Positions 1-7,842 of a DNA stretch of 30,334 nucleotides are shown here, in pieces. The position numbers and the translations under genes were made by a program. The notes beneath the pieces were generated by a model that saw nothing but the letters and a program-made list of their open reading frames with translations, did no database searches and was not told where the DNA came from. Numbering within the stretch: position 1 is the stretch's first letter; each line of letters opens with the position of its first letter. Source of the stretch: a virus; IMG/VR virus record IMGVR_UViG_3300042519_000223, positions 1 to 30,334 of that record, one strand, 5' to 3'.

Positions 1-596
1 ATAGTAAGAGCTTCTTTCTTTTCTTTCTGTGCTTGATCTATCAAAGCAGTTTGACCTGCGTTTGATAACTGCATGATCTTTTTGTACTCAGAAGTCTTCT
101 CTAGCTTAGCTTGAATATCCGCAGGTACTTCACCTTCTCCTGTCCATCCGGCTAATTTAGCTTTGTTCTCTAAACGAGTTGTAAGTGTTGATAACTCAGT
201 AGCTAACTGCTCTGGACGTTTAGATACAAACTCCACGTCTTCACGTGTCTGTTTAGTAGCAGCTGTCTCTAGCTTCTGTGCTTCTTGTAAAGCATAAGCT
301 TTAGCATTAGTCATGTCAGCAGGAAGTGCATCAGCAATAGCTTTAAAGTACTCAGGAGTATTAGGACTATACTGAGAACCTACCTCTTGAAGAACTTTGT
401 TTAGAACACCAGCACGTCCTTGCTCAGTAGTCTCACCGCCAAACAAAGAACCACCTAGTTGACCTAAAGCAATACCCATTCTTTCATAAGGAGAAGCAGC
501 TTGACCGTACAAACCAGCCCATAGTTTCTGCTGTTGTAGTTGTTGCTCACGAGGATCATATCCTAGTAAGTTTTTATATAAATCTACTGTAGCCAT
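1..596 (-). CDS. putative internal virion protein, C-terminus cut by window edge
   Basis: An open frame of 198 codons starts with ATG at 596 and runs off the left edge, so the C-terminus is missing. An AAGGAA ribosome site lies just upstream of the ATG. The visible part begins MATVDLYKNLLGYDPREQQ, is rich in Gln, Ala, Lys and Glu, and has a Gly-rich patch (around residues 40-55) followed by long charged stretches likely to be helical. It follows the gp13-like and 316-aa genes at the far end of the late operon, where T7-like phages encode internal core/ejection proteins, so I infer a virion protein of that type. No catalytic motif is visible. The family is not recognised with certainty. Confidence 0.6.
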   Translation of the reverse strand, partial: MATVDLYKNLLGYDPREQQLQQQKLWAGLYGQAASPYERMGIALGQLGGSLFGGETTEQGRAGVLNKVLQEVGSQYSPNTPEYFKAIADALPADMTNAKAYALQEAQKLETAATKQTREDVEFVSKRPEQLATELSTLTTRLENKAKLAGWTGEGEVPADIQAKLEKTSEYKKIMQLSNAGQTALIDQAQKEKKEALT

Positions 597-606
597 TATG
601 TATTCC

Positions 607-1557
607 TTATCTCTTATATGCAGCGTAAGCGTTTGCACCGCCAGTCATCAAGCCACTCCAGAATCCAGCGTTAGCAGCATTGGCAGCTTGAGCACCTTGG
701 AAGGCTGTATTAGCAGCTTGTGATAGACCTTGTTGATACATTTGTGAACCAGCAGTCTGACCCGGTTGTTGAGCTTGACCAAGTTGAATACCCATTTGAT
801 AAGGCATCTGTGATAAGTTTTCAACGTTACCTGACAAACCTAACAATGTTTGTAACGGTGAGTATGCACCAGCCAACGTAGCTTGTTGTGCTTGTTGTAG
901 TTGTGTACCAGTACCTAACAAACCTGCACCGAATGTTTGTTGTTGCTGTGCAGCTTGATCAGCACCTGCAGCAATCTGTGCATTCTGCTGAGCTAATGCG
1001 TTGTAGTACGCAGCCATCTCAGGGTTAGTAGCTTGCATGCCTGTAGTAGTACCACCTGTAGCTAAACCTTGACGACCTGTTTGGAATAGACGGTTACGAA
1101 TACCTGACAAAGCTTGTTCATTTTGTCCGCCAACTAAACCTTGCTGCTGCGTAATGTAACGTTGTCTGGCTGCTTCCGGTGATTCAGATAAGTAACCAGC
1201 ACCTAAGTTATACAACTGAGTTGCTTGATCGCCTAAAGCACCAGCTTGTTGTTGCATTGTTTCAGCAGCAGTTAAGCCTTGTCCAAATGTATTAAACAAT
1301 CTATTTTGTAGATTAGCTAACTCTGGAGCAGCTGTATAACTAGCACCAGATATATACGGCATACCTGTTTTAGGATCGAGTTCTCGTGTAAACTGAGACG
1401 AACCAAACCTACTAGTCATTCCTACAGGTCTGAACGCAGCAGAGTAAGCCGCATCTTTTGCAGCTTGAGACTGTTGAGCAGCTGCAGCATTAGCAGCGTC
1501 TCTTGTGTCATCAGCTCCAGTAAATATATTTGCTACTGAACTAATTAACTTACCCAT
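607..1557 (-). CDS. Ala/Gln-rich putative internal virion (gp14-like) protein
   Basis: A 316-aa protein with an ATG at 1557 that shares one base with the TAA of the gene before it; AGGAG lies about 8 bases upstream. The composition is extreme: Ala, Gln and Gly dominate, with runs such as AQQNAQIAAGADQAAQQQQ (about residues 189-207), and no membrane segment or enzyme motif is obvious. The N-terminus MGKLISSVANIFTG could form a short amphipathic helix. The place after gp12- and gp13-like genes, together with the Ala/Gln-rich helical character, matches T7 gp14-type internal virion proteins that enter the cell envelope during DNA ejection. That role is inferred from position and composition, not from a motif. 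Confidence 0.6.
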   Translation of the reverse strand: MGKLISSVANIFTGADDTRDAANAAAAQQSQAAKDAAYSAAFRPVGMTSRFGSSQFTRELDPKTGMPYISGASYTAAPELANLQNRLFNTFGQGLTAAETMQQQAGALGDQATQLYNLGAGYLSESPEAARQRYITQQQGLVGGQNEQALSGIRNRLFQTGRQGLATGGTTTGMQATNPEMAAYYNALAQQNAQIAAGADQAAQQQQTFGAGLLGTGTQLQQAQQATLAGAYSPLQTLLGLSGNVENLSQMPYQMGIQLGQAQQPGQTAGSQMYQQGLSQAANTAFQGAQAANAANAGFWSGLMTGGANAYAAYKR

Positions 1558-1853
1558 TATAAACTCCTACTATAAATTTCATATGTTTCATTATTAGTAC
1601 CTGTTAAAGGTTGTTCGTATTTAAATCCTATTGATCTTGCAAACTTAGCTAGTTTAGTATTGTCTATCATTGCAACTAAAGGAATACTAACAAGGGTTTG
1701 TAATGTATTTAAATCTTTTATAAACTGTTTCTTTACTTCACTAGACCACTTACGTACATCTGTATGAAACCACAACATACCTGCAAAGTGTTCTAAGTAC
1801 ATTGTGTAGTCTTGTTTATTGACTACTGGTATTTTACCAAGAGAATGAGACAT
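1557..1853 (-). CDS. gp13-like internal protein with GNAT-type C-terminal half
   Basis: About 98 aa from ATG at 1853; a GTG four codons upstream (1865) is possible but has a weaker ribosome site. The C-terminal half (NTKLAKFARSIGFKYEQP and on to the end) lines up by eye with the end of T7 gp13, where NTSHIRFLKTIGAVFHEE occupies the same place. That pattern is the A/B motif and final strands of GNAT acetyltransferase folds. T7 gp13 (internal virion protein A) is needed for virion assembly, and these phage relatives are usually considered catalytically dead. The gene overlaps the end of the Gly-rich adhesin gene and touches the start of the Ala/Gln-rich gene. At 98 aa it is shorter than T7 gp13 (138 aa), mainly at the N-terminus. 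Confidence 0.62.
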   Translation of the reverse strand: MSHSLGKIPVVNKQDYTMYLEHFAGMLWFHTDVRKWSSEVKKQFIKDLNTLQTLVSIPLVAMIDNTKLAKFARSIGFKYEQPLTGTNNETYEIYSRSL

Positions 1854-2547
1854 AGCCTGTACCACCTACTAAACCTGTACCGCCCTGTGCAGCTCCTCCA
1901 AGACTGTTACCGCCTAGACCACCAGCACCATATCCAGTACCGTTCTGTCCTTTACCGTCATATCCTTGACCGGCTGTGTTACGATTAACCATCCAAGAAG
2001 CAGTGTTAGAACCAGCGACACCCCCGGGAGAACCAGCAGCACCTCCAAAAGCAGGATTGTTATCACCTACAACACCTGCTCCACCGCCGCCACCAGTAGC
2101 TGAGAAAAGAGTTGTAGCTCCTCTCTTAAGTGTAGTAGTACCGCCTGTAGCTCCTGTACTACCGCTACCGTTACCAGCACCTCCAGCACCCACAGTAACT
2201 GTTAATGTTTCACCCGGTGTTACAGCAATAGTTTGATTAGAGTAATAACCACCTGAACCACCGTTAGCAGCTCCGTGTCCGTCACCAGAAAATATAGATC
2301 CACCACCGCCACCACCTGCTCCAACTAACAAAGGCATTGATAAACTATAAATACCATTAGGTACTACAAAAGAATAAGTACCTGCAGTTGCGTAAGCTTG
2401 AGTGCCTGATTCAGGAAAAGCTTTCTTCCAAACACCAGCGTCCTTCACATAAATCTCTTTAGAAGCTTTCCAAACACCAGCATCATTAACATAAATCTCT
2501 TTAGGTTCTTTAAAGACACCGGCATCTTTAACAGATATAGTAGGCAT
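1834..2547 (-). CDS. glycine-rich tail adhesin with N-terminal AGVWK repeats
   Basis: A 237-aa protein in two parts. Residues 4-45 are three tandem 14-residue units of the form IYVKDAGVWKxxKE, a motif often found at the N-terminus of phage tail-tip and receptor-binding proteins. After a beta-type linker (about 50-75) the rest is Gly-rich (poly-Gly loops around 77-90, GSGGYYSNQTIAV, GGGGGAGVVGD), resembling the polyglycine sandwich of small phage adhesins. It probably sits at the fibre or tail tip and contacts the host surface. It directly follows the short fibre-like gene (2550-2993) with a 2-base gap and overlaps the gp13-like gene. This is one of two Gly-rich adhesins in the window. Confidence 0.72.
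   Translation of the reverse strand: MPTISVKDAGVFKEPKEIYVNDAGVWKASKEIYVKDAGVWKKAFPESGTQAYATAGTYSFVVPNGIYSLSMPLLVGAGGGGGGSIFSGDGHGAANGGSGGYYSNQTIAVTPGETLTVTVGAGGAGNGSGSTGATGGTTTLKRGATTLFSATGGGGGAGVVGDNNPAFGGAAGSPGGVAGSNTASWMVNRNTAGQGYDGKGQNGTGYGAGGLGGNSLGGAAQGGTGLVGGTGYVSFSW
2413..2538 (-). repeat. three 42-bp coding repeats (IYVKDAGVWK units)
   Basis: Three in-frame units of 14 codons encode ISVKDAGVFKEPKE, IYVNDAGVWKASKE and IYVKDAGVWKKAFP. The second and third are closest to each other, which suggests a more recent duplication. Confidence 0.8.
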
Positions 2548-2549
2548 TA

Positions 2550-2993
2550 TTAAACCTTATACCAAACATCACCGTTAGAACCACCTGTAGGAGAACTTGT
2601 TGATACTGTTCTAGCACCTACAGAGTTAGATCCAACAGAGTTTCCGTTAACAGTAGCACTTGTAATAGTTACACTTGCTAAAGTACCACCAGTAATTGCT
2701 ACAGCATTTGCATTCTGAGAAGACAAAGTTCCTAAAGAACCTGTAGCTGTAGTAACTGCAGTGTTTACAAAAGCTGTGGTGGCTAACTGGGTTGTGTTAG
2801 CACCTGCTGTTGCTGTAGGAGCTGAAGGAGTTCCTGTAAATGTAGGAGATGCTAAGTCAGCTTTAGAACTAACAGCTCCTGAAATAGAATTAAACTCATT
2901 ATCTAACTCTGTGCCTTTAACAATCTTGTTAGAGTCACCGGTAGGTAGTGTGTCTTTAGTTGTAAAGTTGGTTGCTTTTACATAATTACTCAT
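2550..2993 (-). CDS. short tail fibre / fibre-tip protein
   Basis: A 147-aa protein whose N-terminus (NFTTKDTLPTGDSNKIVKG, followed by TELDNEFNSI) is a recurrent opening of phage tail-fibre and collar proteins. It continues with the fibre repeat motif PTFTGTPSAPTATAGANTTQ and LATTAFVNTAV. The C-terminal third is Ser/Thr/Val/Gly-rich beta repeat ending in GDVWYKV. No chaperone domain is present. The start ATG overlaps the end of the tail tubular B gene by 4 bases, so it is translationally coupled to it. It probably joins the tail tube to the adhesin encoded next. The family link is by motif; the exact position in the virion is inferred. Confidence 0.7.
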   Translation of the reverse strand: MSNYVKATNFTTKDTLPTGDSNKIVKGTELDNEFNSISGAVSSKADLASPTFTGTPSAPTATAGANTTQLATTAFVNTAVTTATGSLGTLSSQNANAVAITGGTLASVTITSATVNGNSVGSNSVGARTVSTSSPTGGSNGDVWYKV

Positions 2994-4591
2994 AGTAGTG
3001 TCTTTCCTGTCTTAATAGCAAAGTCAATCTTTTGGATTGATAAAGGTGTTCCGTCAATGTCTGATTCAAATCCTAGTTGTAATACGTTACCTGAACCAGA
3101 AGCTGAGATGTTTGCAGAGTCTAAAGCAATACCGTTATTATAAGTAGCTAGTCCATACTCAGCAATACCGTATTCAAATACAAGTACTTGTGCTAAAGTA
3201 ATACCACGAGAGAAGTAGTTACGTGTATAGTCATAACCCCACTTCATAACAATAGGTTGACCAGAACCACCAATAGCAACTACGTTGATCTTCTTTAGGA
3301 TCTTAATGATAGTAGCTTGATCAAAGTCAAAGTAGTTAGTGAAGTAAGACATACGATACTTCTGTCCGTTATCTTCATACAAGTCATACTTACCGATGTA
3401 TCCCGGCTTACCAATATATAACTGTCTATCTTGTGTTACGCAGAATGCAGTAGGTTCAATCTGTTTCCAGATAGTTGTTCTTGCTGCACCGTTCTCTAAC
3501 GTACCTCTAGTATCAAAGCAATAAGTAAATCCTGAACTAGGTAATGACAATAGATACATAGCATCTGTAGGATAGTACACAGCTTTAATATCTCTCAACT
3601 GTTCAGAAGCTACGAGTGCTAGTAACTCATCACGTACGTTCTTTGATACATCTCTGAACGGTAATGACTTCTCTTGAATAACACGTTGTAAAGACTGAAC
3701 ACCAGTACTAGATAAGAACAACAAGTCAGTACCAATAGATTGAACTGAATCTCTAGAAATACACCCAACACCTTCAATAGTATCTGATAATGTTAACTGT
3801 GATGGGTCAACTGGATTAGCATATATGACAATATGTTTAGTACAGAATATAATTAAGAATCCATTGTGAGCAGCCAATGCTACAATAGGATCGTTATTAG
3901 GAACAACTTCACTGATGTTTAAGTACCCTGAAGTACCTGTTTTCCATTCAGCTGGGTTAAGTAAATCACTAAAGTAAACTGTTTGTCTATCACCTGAGAT
4001 ATCAGCAACCCAGACTCTACCGTAAGATGTCATAACACAGTTAGGAGTAAAGCTAGTTACAGTATGTCCGACAGGTAAATTAGTAGCAATATCTCCAAGT
4101 CTTTGTAATCCATAAGCACCTGTATGAGCATGTGCTGTAGCACCTAACTTGTGATATAGTAAAGCAGGATGACCTTCTTGTACTAAAATAGCATGACCTG
4201 ATGGAGTAGCTCCTGTATCATAAGGCATACCACTAATCTGCCAGTTATCATTACTTATAGTGTATGATAAATTACCAGTGTCTGTACCGTTACGGATAAC
4301 TCTTTCAGTTAAAGTTGTAGTACCTGTGTATAACTTATTGTTAGCTGCTGAAATAACTTCAATACCGTCATCTTTAACTAGCTCATAGATAGCTTTAAAG
4401 TCACCTGTAGACGCTGCAGTGGTATTCACTGGAGTCCACCCTTTACGTGCACCGATACGACCGTAGCGATCGATTACGCAGTTATTAGCCTCTAGTGCAA
4501 AACCAGACGACAACTGAACTGACGAGTCTTGGGTATTTAAACCGAAGAAACCCGGAGCAGCGATTGATCCTGTTAGTAGTTGTTCAGCCAT
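2990..4591 (-). CDS. tail tubular protein B (T7 gp12-like)
   Basis: The protein starts at ATG 4591 (MAEQLLTGSIAAPGFFGLNT), sharing one base with the TAA of the preceding gene. An upstream in-frame GTG at 4606 would add five residues but is not needed. It is about 533 aa. The N-terminal sequence with AAPGFFGLNTQDSSVQL and the NNCVIDRYGRIGARKGW segment is characteristic of the tubular-tail-B/stopper family in T7-like phages. The middle is beta-rich with propeller-like repeats (YGRVWVADISGDRQTVYFSD, ALAAHNGFLIIFCTKHIVIY), as expected for the nozzle. It forms the hexameric end of the short tail below gp11. It lies in the tail module after the promoter at 5262-5290. Confidence 0.87.
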   Translation of the reverse strand: MAEQLLTGSIAAPGFFGLNTQDSSVQLSSGFALEANNCVIDRYGRIGARKGWTPVNTTAASTGDFKAIYELVKDDGIEVISAANNKLYTGTTTLTERVIRNGTDTGNLSYTISNDNWQISGMPYDTGATPSGHAILVQEGHPALLYHKLGATAHAHTGAYGLQRLGDIATNLPVGHTVTSFTPNCVMTSYGRVWVADISGDRQTVYFSDLLNPAEWKTGTSGYLNISEVVPNNDPIVALAAHNGFLIIFCTKHIVIYANPVDPSQLTLSDTIEGVGCISRDSVQSIGTDLLFLSSTGVQSLQRVIQEKSLPFRDVSKNVRDELLALVASEQLRDIKAVYYPTDAMYLLSLPSSGFTYCFDTRGTLENGAARTTIWKQIEPTAFCVTQDRQLYIGKPGYIGKYDLYEDNGQKYRMSYFTNYFDFDQATIIKILKKINVVAIGGSGQPIVMKWGYDYTRNYFSRGITLAQVLVFEYGIAEYGLATYNNGIALDSANISASGSGNVLQLGFESDIDGTPLSIQKIDFAIKTGKTLL

Positions 4592-5238
4592 TAGCTTGCG
4601 AACCACTGACCTTCTTCTTCGTATCTGCTGCTTTCAATTGCAATAGCATCAGCCAAAGATTGATTATAGATTGCATACATTTCGTTAGACTGAATACCAC
4701 CATCTTCACCACGTTCTGCAATAGCTCTTGCTGTAGCATTAAAGATAATAGGTTCTTCAGGTACTAATAGAATATCAGCGTCAGCTACTAGCTTAGGCTG
4801 TGGTTTAATTACGTTGAATCGTACGTTATAAACCTTATCAGGGATAGGGTAAATATCTACCTGAGTATCTCCGTTAACGTTTGTACCGTTAAAGTTATAG
4901 TATCTTGGTGATCCTGACTCGCTTGAACTCATCAAGAATAAACGGTTCATCTCCTGTACTGTTTGATATTTGAGATTAAAATCATCAGTATCGTTAATAA
5001 CATCTACGATGCGGAAGCGTTGACCTGAGCCTACTAATACATAGTTAAAGATACCGTTAGATGTTACAGCTGTTAGAGTATCTGATAATGCATTCCAAGC
5101 ATAAGCGTCTTCTACTTGTCTCTTAGCATCATTAACAAACTCACCAATAAGCTTTGAATAAGCGTTATCTGCTACGGATGAAACCTCAGTTTCACGTAGT
5201 CTTCTTAGTACGTTGTTAACTAAACCGATATAATTCAT
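4591..5238 (-). CDS. tail tubular protein A (T7 gp11-like)
   Basis: A 215-aa protein, close in length to T7 gp11 (196 aa). Family features include the N-terminal helix MNYIGLVNNVLRRLRETEVS, the segment FVNDAKRQVEDAYAWNAL, and a C-terminal EEPIIFNATARAIAERGEDGG helix. This gatekeeper ring joins the portal to the nozzle (gp12). The ATG has AGGAA upstream and is the first gene after a near-consensus promoter, so it heads the tail transcription unit. The next gene (tail tubular B) starts inside its stop codon. Confidence 0.87.
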   Translation of the reverse strand: MNYIGLVNNVLRRLRETEVSSVADNAYSKLIGEFVNDAKRQVEDAYAWNALSDTLTAVTSNGIFNYVLVGSGQRFRIVDVINDTDDFNLKYQTVQEMNRLFLMSSSESGSPRYYNFNGTNVNGDTQVDIYPIPDKVYNVRFNVIKPQPKLVADADILLVPEEPIIFNATARAIAERGEDGGIQSNEMYAIYNQSLADAIAIESSRYEEEGQWFAS

Positions 5239-5261
5239 AGTGTTCCTGTTTTTCTGTGTAT

Positions 5262-5290
5262 ATTATAACATACTTTATTTAAAAAGTCAA
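5262..5290 (-). promoter_or_regulatory. late promoter, sigma70-type with extended -10 (tail module)
   Basis: On the minus strand the -35 box is TTGACT (5285-5290), followed by a 17-bp spacer ending AAAGTATGT and the -10 box TATAAT (5262-5267), preceded by TG with one base between. The gap between the 86-aa gene and tail tubular A is 60 bp and is almost entirely promoter plus leader. It is nearly identical in core to those at 14037-14065 and 17879-17907. Confidence 0.85.
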
Positions 5291-5298
5291 GCTTTATT

Positions 5299-5559
5299 TT
5301 ACCATTTTACTTTATCAGCCCAGTACGCAGCACTCATTTTACCCTTAGCTATGTTCTTAGCATGTCTATCTTTGAATGCTTTATTTCTAGCTGATCCGTC
5401 AGGACTACCTTTAACACCTTGCTGACCGAATCTAATTGTCTTAACTTCATCACCGTCTTTAGCCACAACTACGTGTGACTTAGTGGGGTGGCTTGGTGTT
5501 TTCTTAGGTTTATTATACCCAGCTACACCGGCACGTTCTAGTCTAGAGTCTTTTTTCAT
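5299..5559 (-). CDS. small basic conserved phage protein
   Basis: 86 aa, strongly basic, beginning [20 protein letters not shown] and ending RHAKNIAKGKMSAAYWADKV. I recognise the pattern as a recurring conserved protein of environmental podoviruses and cyanophages, usually found with two other small basic proteins as here. Its function is unknown; the charge suggests nucleic-acid contact or a minor virion component. Its ATG overlaps the TGA of the 49-aa gene (ATGA). It is the last gene before the tail-module promoter. Confidence 0.72.
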   Translation of the reverse strand: MKKDSRLERAGVAGYNKPKKTPSHPTKSHVVVAKDGDEVKTIRFGQQGVKGSPDGSARNKAFKDRHAKNIAKGKMSAAYWADKVKW

Positions 5560-5705
5560 TTCTTTTTCTTAGCTGTCTTAGCAGCATCCTTAAAATCCTT
5601 AGCTGAAGGAGCACCTTTAGAGCCTACCTTACGCATCTTCTCATTTGAGCCAGCCTTGATACGAGCTTTCTTGGCTGCGATGTTGGCATATAAACCTTGT
5701 TTCAT
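5556..5705 (-). CDS. small Lys/Ala-rich conserved phage protein (49 aa)
   Basis: 49 aa from ATG 5705, beginning [20 protein letters not shown] and ending [10 protein letters not shown]. Very basic, with a [20 protein letters not shown] core seen repeatedly in small phage proteins encoded next to tail genes. No known activity. The start lies in an ATGA overlap with the preceding 55-aa gene, and the stop is in an ATGA overlap with the next gene, so all three are probably made from one mRNA by coupled translation. Confidence 0.72.
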   Translation of the reverse strand: MKQGLYANIAAKKARIKAGSNEKMRKVGSKGAPSAKDFKDAAKTAKKKK

Positions 5706-5869
5706 TTCTTAGCCTTATTCTTGGCAGTACGTCCGCCACGTTGAGGAAGTGATTTACCAGCTTTTTGCAGTGCAATAGCTACTGCTTGCTTCTGAGGACG
5801 ACCTTCTTTAACTATCATTCTAATGTTTTTACTAACTGTCTTGTCTGACTTACCTTTAGCTAGTGGCAT
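5702..5869 (-). CDS. small basic protein, DUF6496-like (55 aa)
   Basis: 55 aa from ATG 5869, [20 protein letters not shown] and then [20 protein letters not shown]. The motif [28 protein letters not shown] is typical of a widespread small phage family (I believe DUF6496). The C-terminal tail [12 protein letters not shown] is basic. Function is unknown; a virion-associated DNA-binding role is only a guess. The family name comes from memory and needs a profile search. Confidence 0.72.
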   Translation of the reverse strand: MPLAKGKSDKTVSKNIRMIVKEGRPQKQAVAIALQKAGKSLPQRGGRTAKNKAKK

Positions 5870-5871
5870 AA

Positions 5872-6216
5872 TTATGATCCATTCTGATAAGATGTGTTTT
5901 GATGAATTTCCATAGTCAGTATAACTGAGAATGTTGAACCTGCTGCTGGAGTAACTGTTACGTAATCATACTCATCCATTACCATGCGTCCTTGATTGAA
6001 CTGTAATACTTCACCGCCTCCAACTGACTTAGCTCCAGAGATAACAATAGTAGCTGGTTGACTAACATCATGCCATCCTGATGATACCGATGCTGTAGAA
6101 CCACCACCGTTAGCAATGAACAATAATGTAGCGATAGCTTTACAGCCTTTAGGTACTGTATACACAGTGTTACTTACACCTGCTGTTAAGTTCTTACCAA
6201 CTGTTAGTTCTCTCAT
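5872..6216 (-). CDS. putative virion protein, beta-sandwich type (114 aa)
   Basis: 114 aa, starting [20 protein letters not shown] with alternating hydrophobic strands throughout ([29 protein letters not shown]). The N-terminal [20 protein letters not shown] pattern recurs in small structural proteins of marine and freshwater phages. There is no signal peptide or catalytic motif. The ATG overlaps the TGA of the holin-like gene. A decoration or tail-accessory role is plausible but not shown. Confidence 0.6.
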   Translation of the reverse strand: MRELTVGKNLTAGVSNTVYTVPKGCKAIATLLFIANGGGSTASVSSGWHDVSQPATIVISGAKSVGGGEVLQFNQGRMVMDEYDYVTVTPAAGSTFSVILTMEIHQNTSYQNGS

Positions 6217-6428
6217 TTAACTGTCCAATGACTTGTTATGTAAGTGATAATACCACCAACTCCAGAAGCAATGACCATACCCATCCAGAATCCGCCTTTA
6301 GACTTATTAGCTAACTCTAGCAGTTCTTCCATCCCAGACTCTAGCTTGTCTATTTTCTTTTCCATAGCTTCTACCTGAGCAGTAAGCTTACCGTATTTGT
6401 AGAGGTCTACACCGTTTTCTGTTGTCAT
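6213..6428 (-). CDS. holin-like membrane protein
   Basis: The best start is ATG 6428, in an ATGA overlap with the methyltransferase stop; this gives 71 aa. Upstream in-frame codons to 6458 lie inside the methyltransferase and have no separate ribosome site. Residues about 10-42 form a heptad-like coiled coil (KLTAQVEAMEKKIDKLESGM), then a basic KSKGG, then one membrane segment, FWMGMVIASGVGGIITYIT, and a short basic tail. One coiled coil plus one transmembrane segment fits small phage holins and spanin-adjacent membrane proteins, and T7 also places its holin after the tail fibre. No endolysin is visible in the window, so the lysis role is inferred from topology and position. Confidence 0.58.
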   Translation of the reverse strand: MTTENGVDLYKYGKLTAQVEAMEKKIDKLESGMEELLELANKSKGGFWMGMVIASGVGGIITYITSHWTVK

Positions 6429-7069
6429 AATGTGCCTGTAATAAATAATAATTGCCATGAAGCAGGTAAATCTAAAGTAGATACTTCTAAGCTGTTCAAA
6501 TTAGCTTCTTGTAGTTGTTGTTCTACTTCTGAAACAGTAAAAGCAGCTTTCATAGAGTTATCAAAATCTATTCTAAACTGTTTAAACTTATCTGATGGAG
6601 CGTATTCATTCAGAATAGCTGTTCTAGTTTCTAGATCTTCTACTCTGACCATATCCATTATTAATACTTTAGTACCTTCTTTGCCTACTTGTTTTACAGT
6701 ATCCCAAAGAACACTAGGGTTAGCTAATTGGTGCAGTAACATACTACTAATAATGCCATCATACTTCTGAGTAATAGTTAAGTCAGGTATGTTTCTATTT
6801 TCTAAAGTTACATTAGCTGTAATCTTGCTTTTAGCTTTTTCAAGCATGTTAATAGAAGCATCAATACCTGTAAACAATACGTTAGGATATGCAGTAGTTA
6901 GACTAGGGAAGTAGTCACCTGAGCCACATCCAATATCTAAAACAGAACCTTCTGAGTTAAGATTTAATTTTGATAAATAAATATTTATAATAGGAGTCTT
7001 ATCAAACTCAGAGTAAGCATCTACTTGTAGAGGCTCATTCATTACCTCTGTTTCAAGCACTCTTGGCAT
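6425..7069 (-). CDS. class I SAM-dependent methyltransferase
   Basis: 214 aa. Motif I is VLDIGCGSGDY (43-53), followed by the acidic residue ending strand beta2 (TGIDAS, D70) and a motif-IV-like segment YDGIISSMLLHQL (103-115); this is the methyltransferase-11/25 type of Rossmann fold. It lacks the catalytic DPPY or PC motifs of DNA methylases, so a small molecule, protein or glycan substrate is more likely. The start ATG has GAGGAA upstream and overlaps the cupin gene by 17 bases; the end overlaps the holin-like gene. It therefore lies in the tail-fibre/lysis block and is expressed late. The substrate is unknown; modification of adhesins or cell-surface material is a hypothesis only. Confidence 0.83.
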   Translation of the reverse strand: MPRVLETEVMNEPLQVDAYSEFDKTPIINIYLSKLNLNSEGSVLDIGCGSGDYFPSLTTAYPNVLFTGIDASINMLEKAKSKITANVTLENRNIPDLTITQKYDGIISSMLLHQLANPSVLWDTVKQVGKEGTKVLIMDMVRVEDLETRTAILNEYAPSDKFKQFRIDFDNSMKAAFTVSEVEQQLQEANLNSLEVSTLDLPASWQLLFITGTL

Positions 7070-7610
7070 TTTTAAGTTCCTCTAAATAGTCCATTGTTTT
7101 TGTTACGTCAGCATATCCATCAAGTACTAAAGCATTAGGGTAAAATCTTCGTATTAAGTTTTCTTGCAAATGACCAACAGTTTTGCCCTTCCATTGAGCA
7201 GCCACTGTTGTTGGTATTAAATTCTTTTTCCAATGTTGTACAGCAAATAATGGAAATCCTACAGCAGCTCCTTCAAGACGCATACCAGCTCCGTGAGATT
7301 GTCCATTATGGAGAACTGGACTAGGCTCTAATAAATCTTCAGACGCTCTTACTTTAATTACTTCCACATTAGGATGCTCATGAATAGGTACTTTTGGTTG
7401 TGCATGAATTAAATACAATTCAATTTGAAACTGTCCTTTTCTAAAAACACAAACAGCTGTTGCATCATCTGACTTAAATACTTCAACATTCTTTGGAAAT
7501 AAAAAAGGACAACCAGCTTGTACCCACCAATCATAAAAATCTTCTACGTTATTCCAAGATTCTGGTATTGAGGCAATGTCAAATTGTGTTTTAGTTAATA
7601 GATTTCGCAT
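7053..7610 (-). CDS. cupin-fold protein, probable metal binder
   Basis: 185 aa, recognisable as cupin-like from two motif remnants: H77-x-H79-xxx-E83 in VPIHEHPNVEVIKV (motif 1) and H126-xxx-N130 in FAVQHWKKN (motif 2). Two further histidines (H101, H106) lie between. These residues would bind one divalent metal at the centre of a beta-barrel. The N-terminal third (SWNNVEDFYDWWVQAGCPF) is Trp/aromatic-rich and unassigned. Cupins include isomerases, dioxygenases and pure binding proteins, so no reaction is claimed. The start ATG overlaps the 83-aa gene by 20 bases and the end overlaps the methyltransferase, so the three genes form one coupled cassette. Confidence 0.68.
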   Translation of the reverse strand: MRNLLTKTQFDIASIPESWNNVEDFYDWWVQAGCPFLFPKNVEVFKSDDATAVCVFRKGQFQIELYLIHAQPKVPIHEHPNVEVIKVRASEDLLEPSPVLHNGQSHGAGMRLEGAAVGFPLFAVQHWKKNLIPTTVAAQWKGKTVGHLQENLIRRFYPNALVLDGYADVTKTMDYLEELKNAKSA

Positions 7611-7842
7611 CCTTAACTCCCTCTAATAAATATTCTACAGGTAACTCAGTACCGTTATCTATCCCTGACCAATGCTCAAATCCGTTTTCATCTATTAAAA
7701 CTTTTATTAATGGTGTGTTGTGTGAATATTGTAAATAAATACTGGTAGCTAATTTACACATCTCAATTTTAGCTTCTTCTATATTTGCACAATCTGTATA
7801 TTCGCCTGTTACAGGGTTTAATACTTTTATGATTTCTATCAC
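7591..7842 (-). CDS. small hypothetical protein in tail-fibre cassette (83 aa)
   Basis: 83 aa starting with GTG at 7842, in a GTGA overlap with the stop of the Gly-rich adhesin gene. It begins MIEIIKVLNPVTGEYTDCAN and contains DENGFEHWSGIDNGTELPVE. It is acidic and not membrane-bound, with a likely alpha/beta fold. I do not recognise the family. The tight coupling with the adhesin upstream and the cupin downstream suggests a role linked to them, such as a fibre assembly or modification partner. Confidence 0.62.
   Translation of the reverse strand: MIEIIKVLNPVTGEYTDCANIEEAKIEMCKLATSIYLQYSHNTPLIKVLIDENGFEHWSGIDNGTELPVEYLLEGVKDAKSIN

Noticed and set aside
1976-2236. Pro/Ala-rich plus-strand open frame opposite the Gly-rich adhesin
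   Set aside because: Gly codons read on the other strand as Pro/Ala; no start signals and opposite to the operon.
6425-7069. DNA methylase (restriction evasion)
   Set aside because: The SAM motif is present but no DPPY/NPPY or PC catalytic motif and no target-recognition region are seen.
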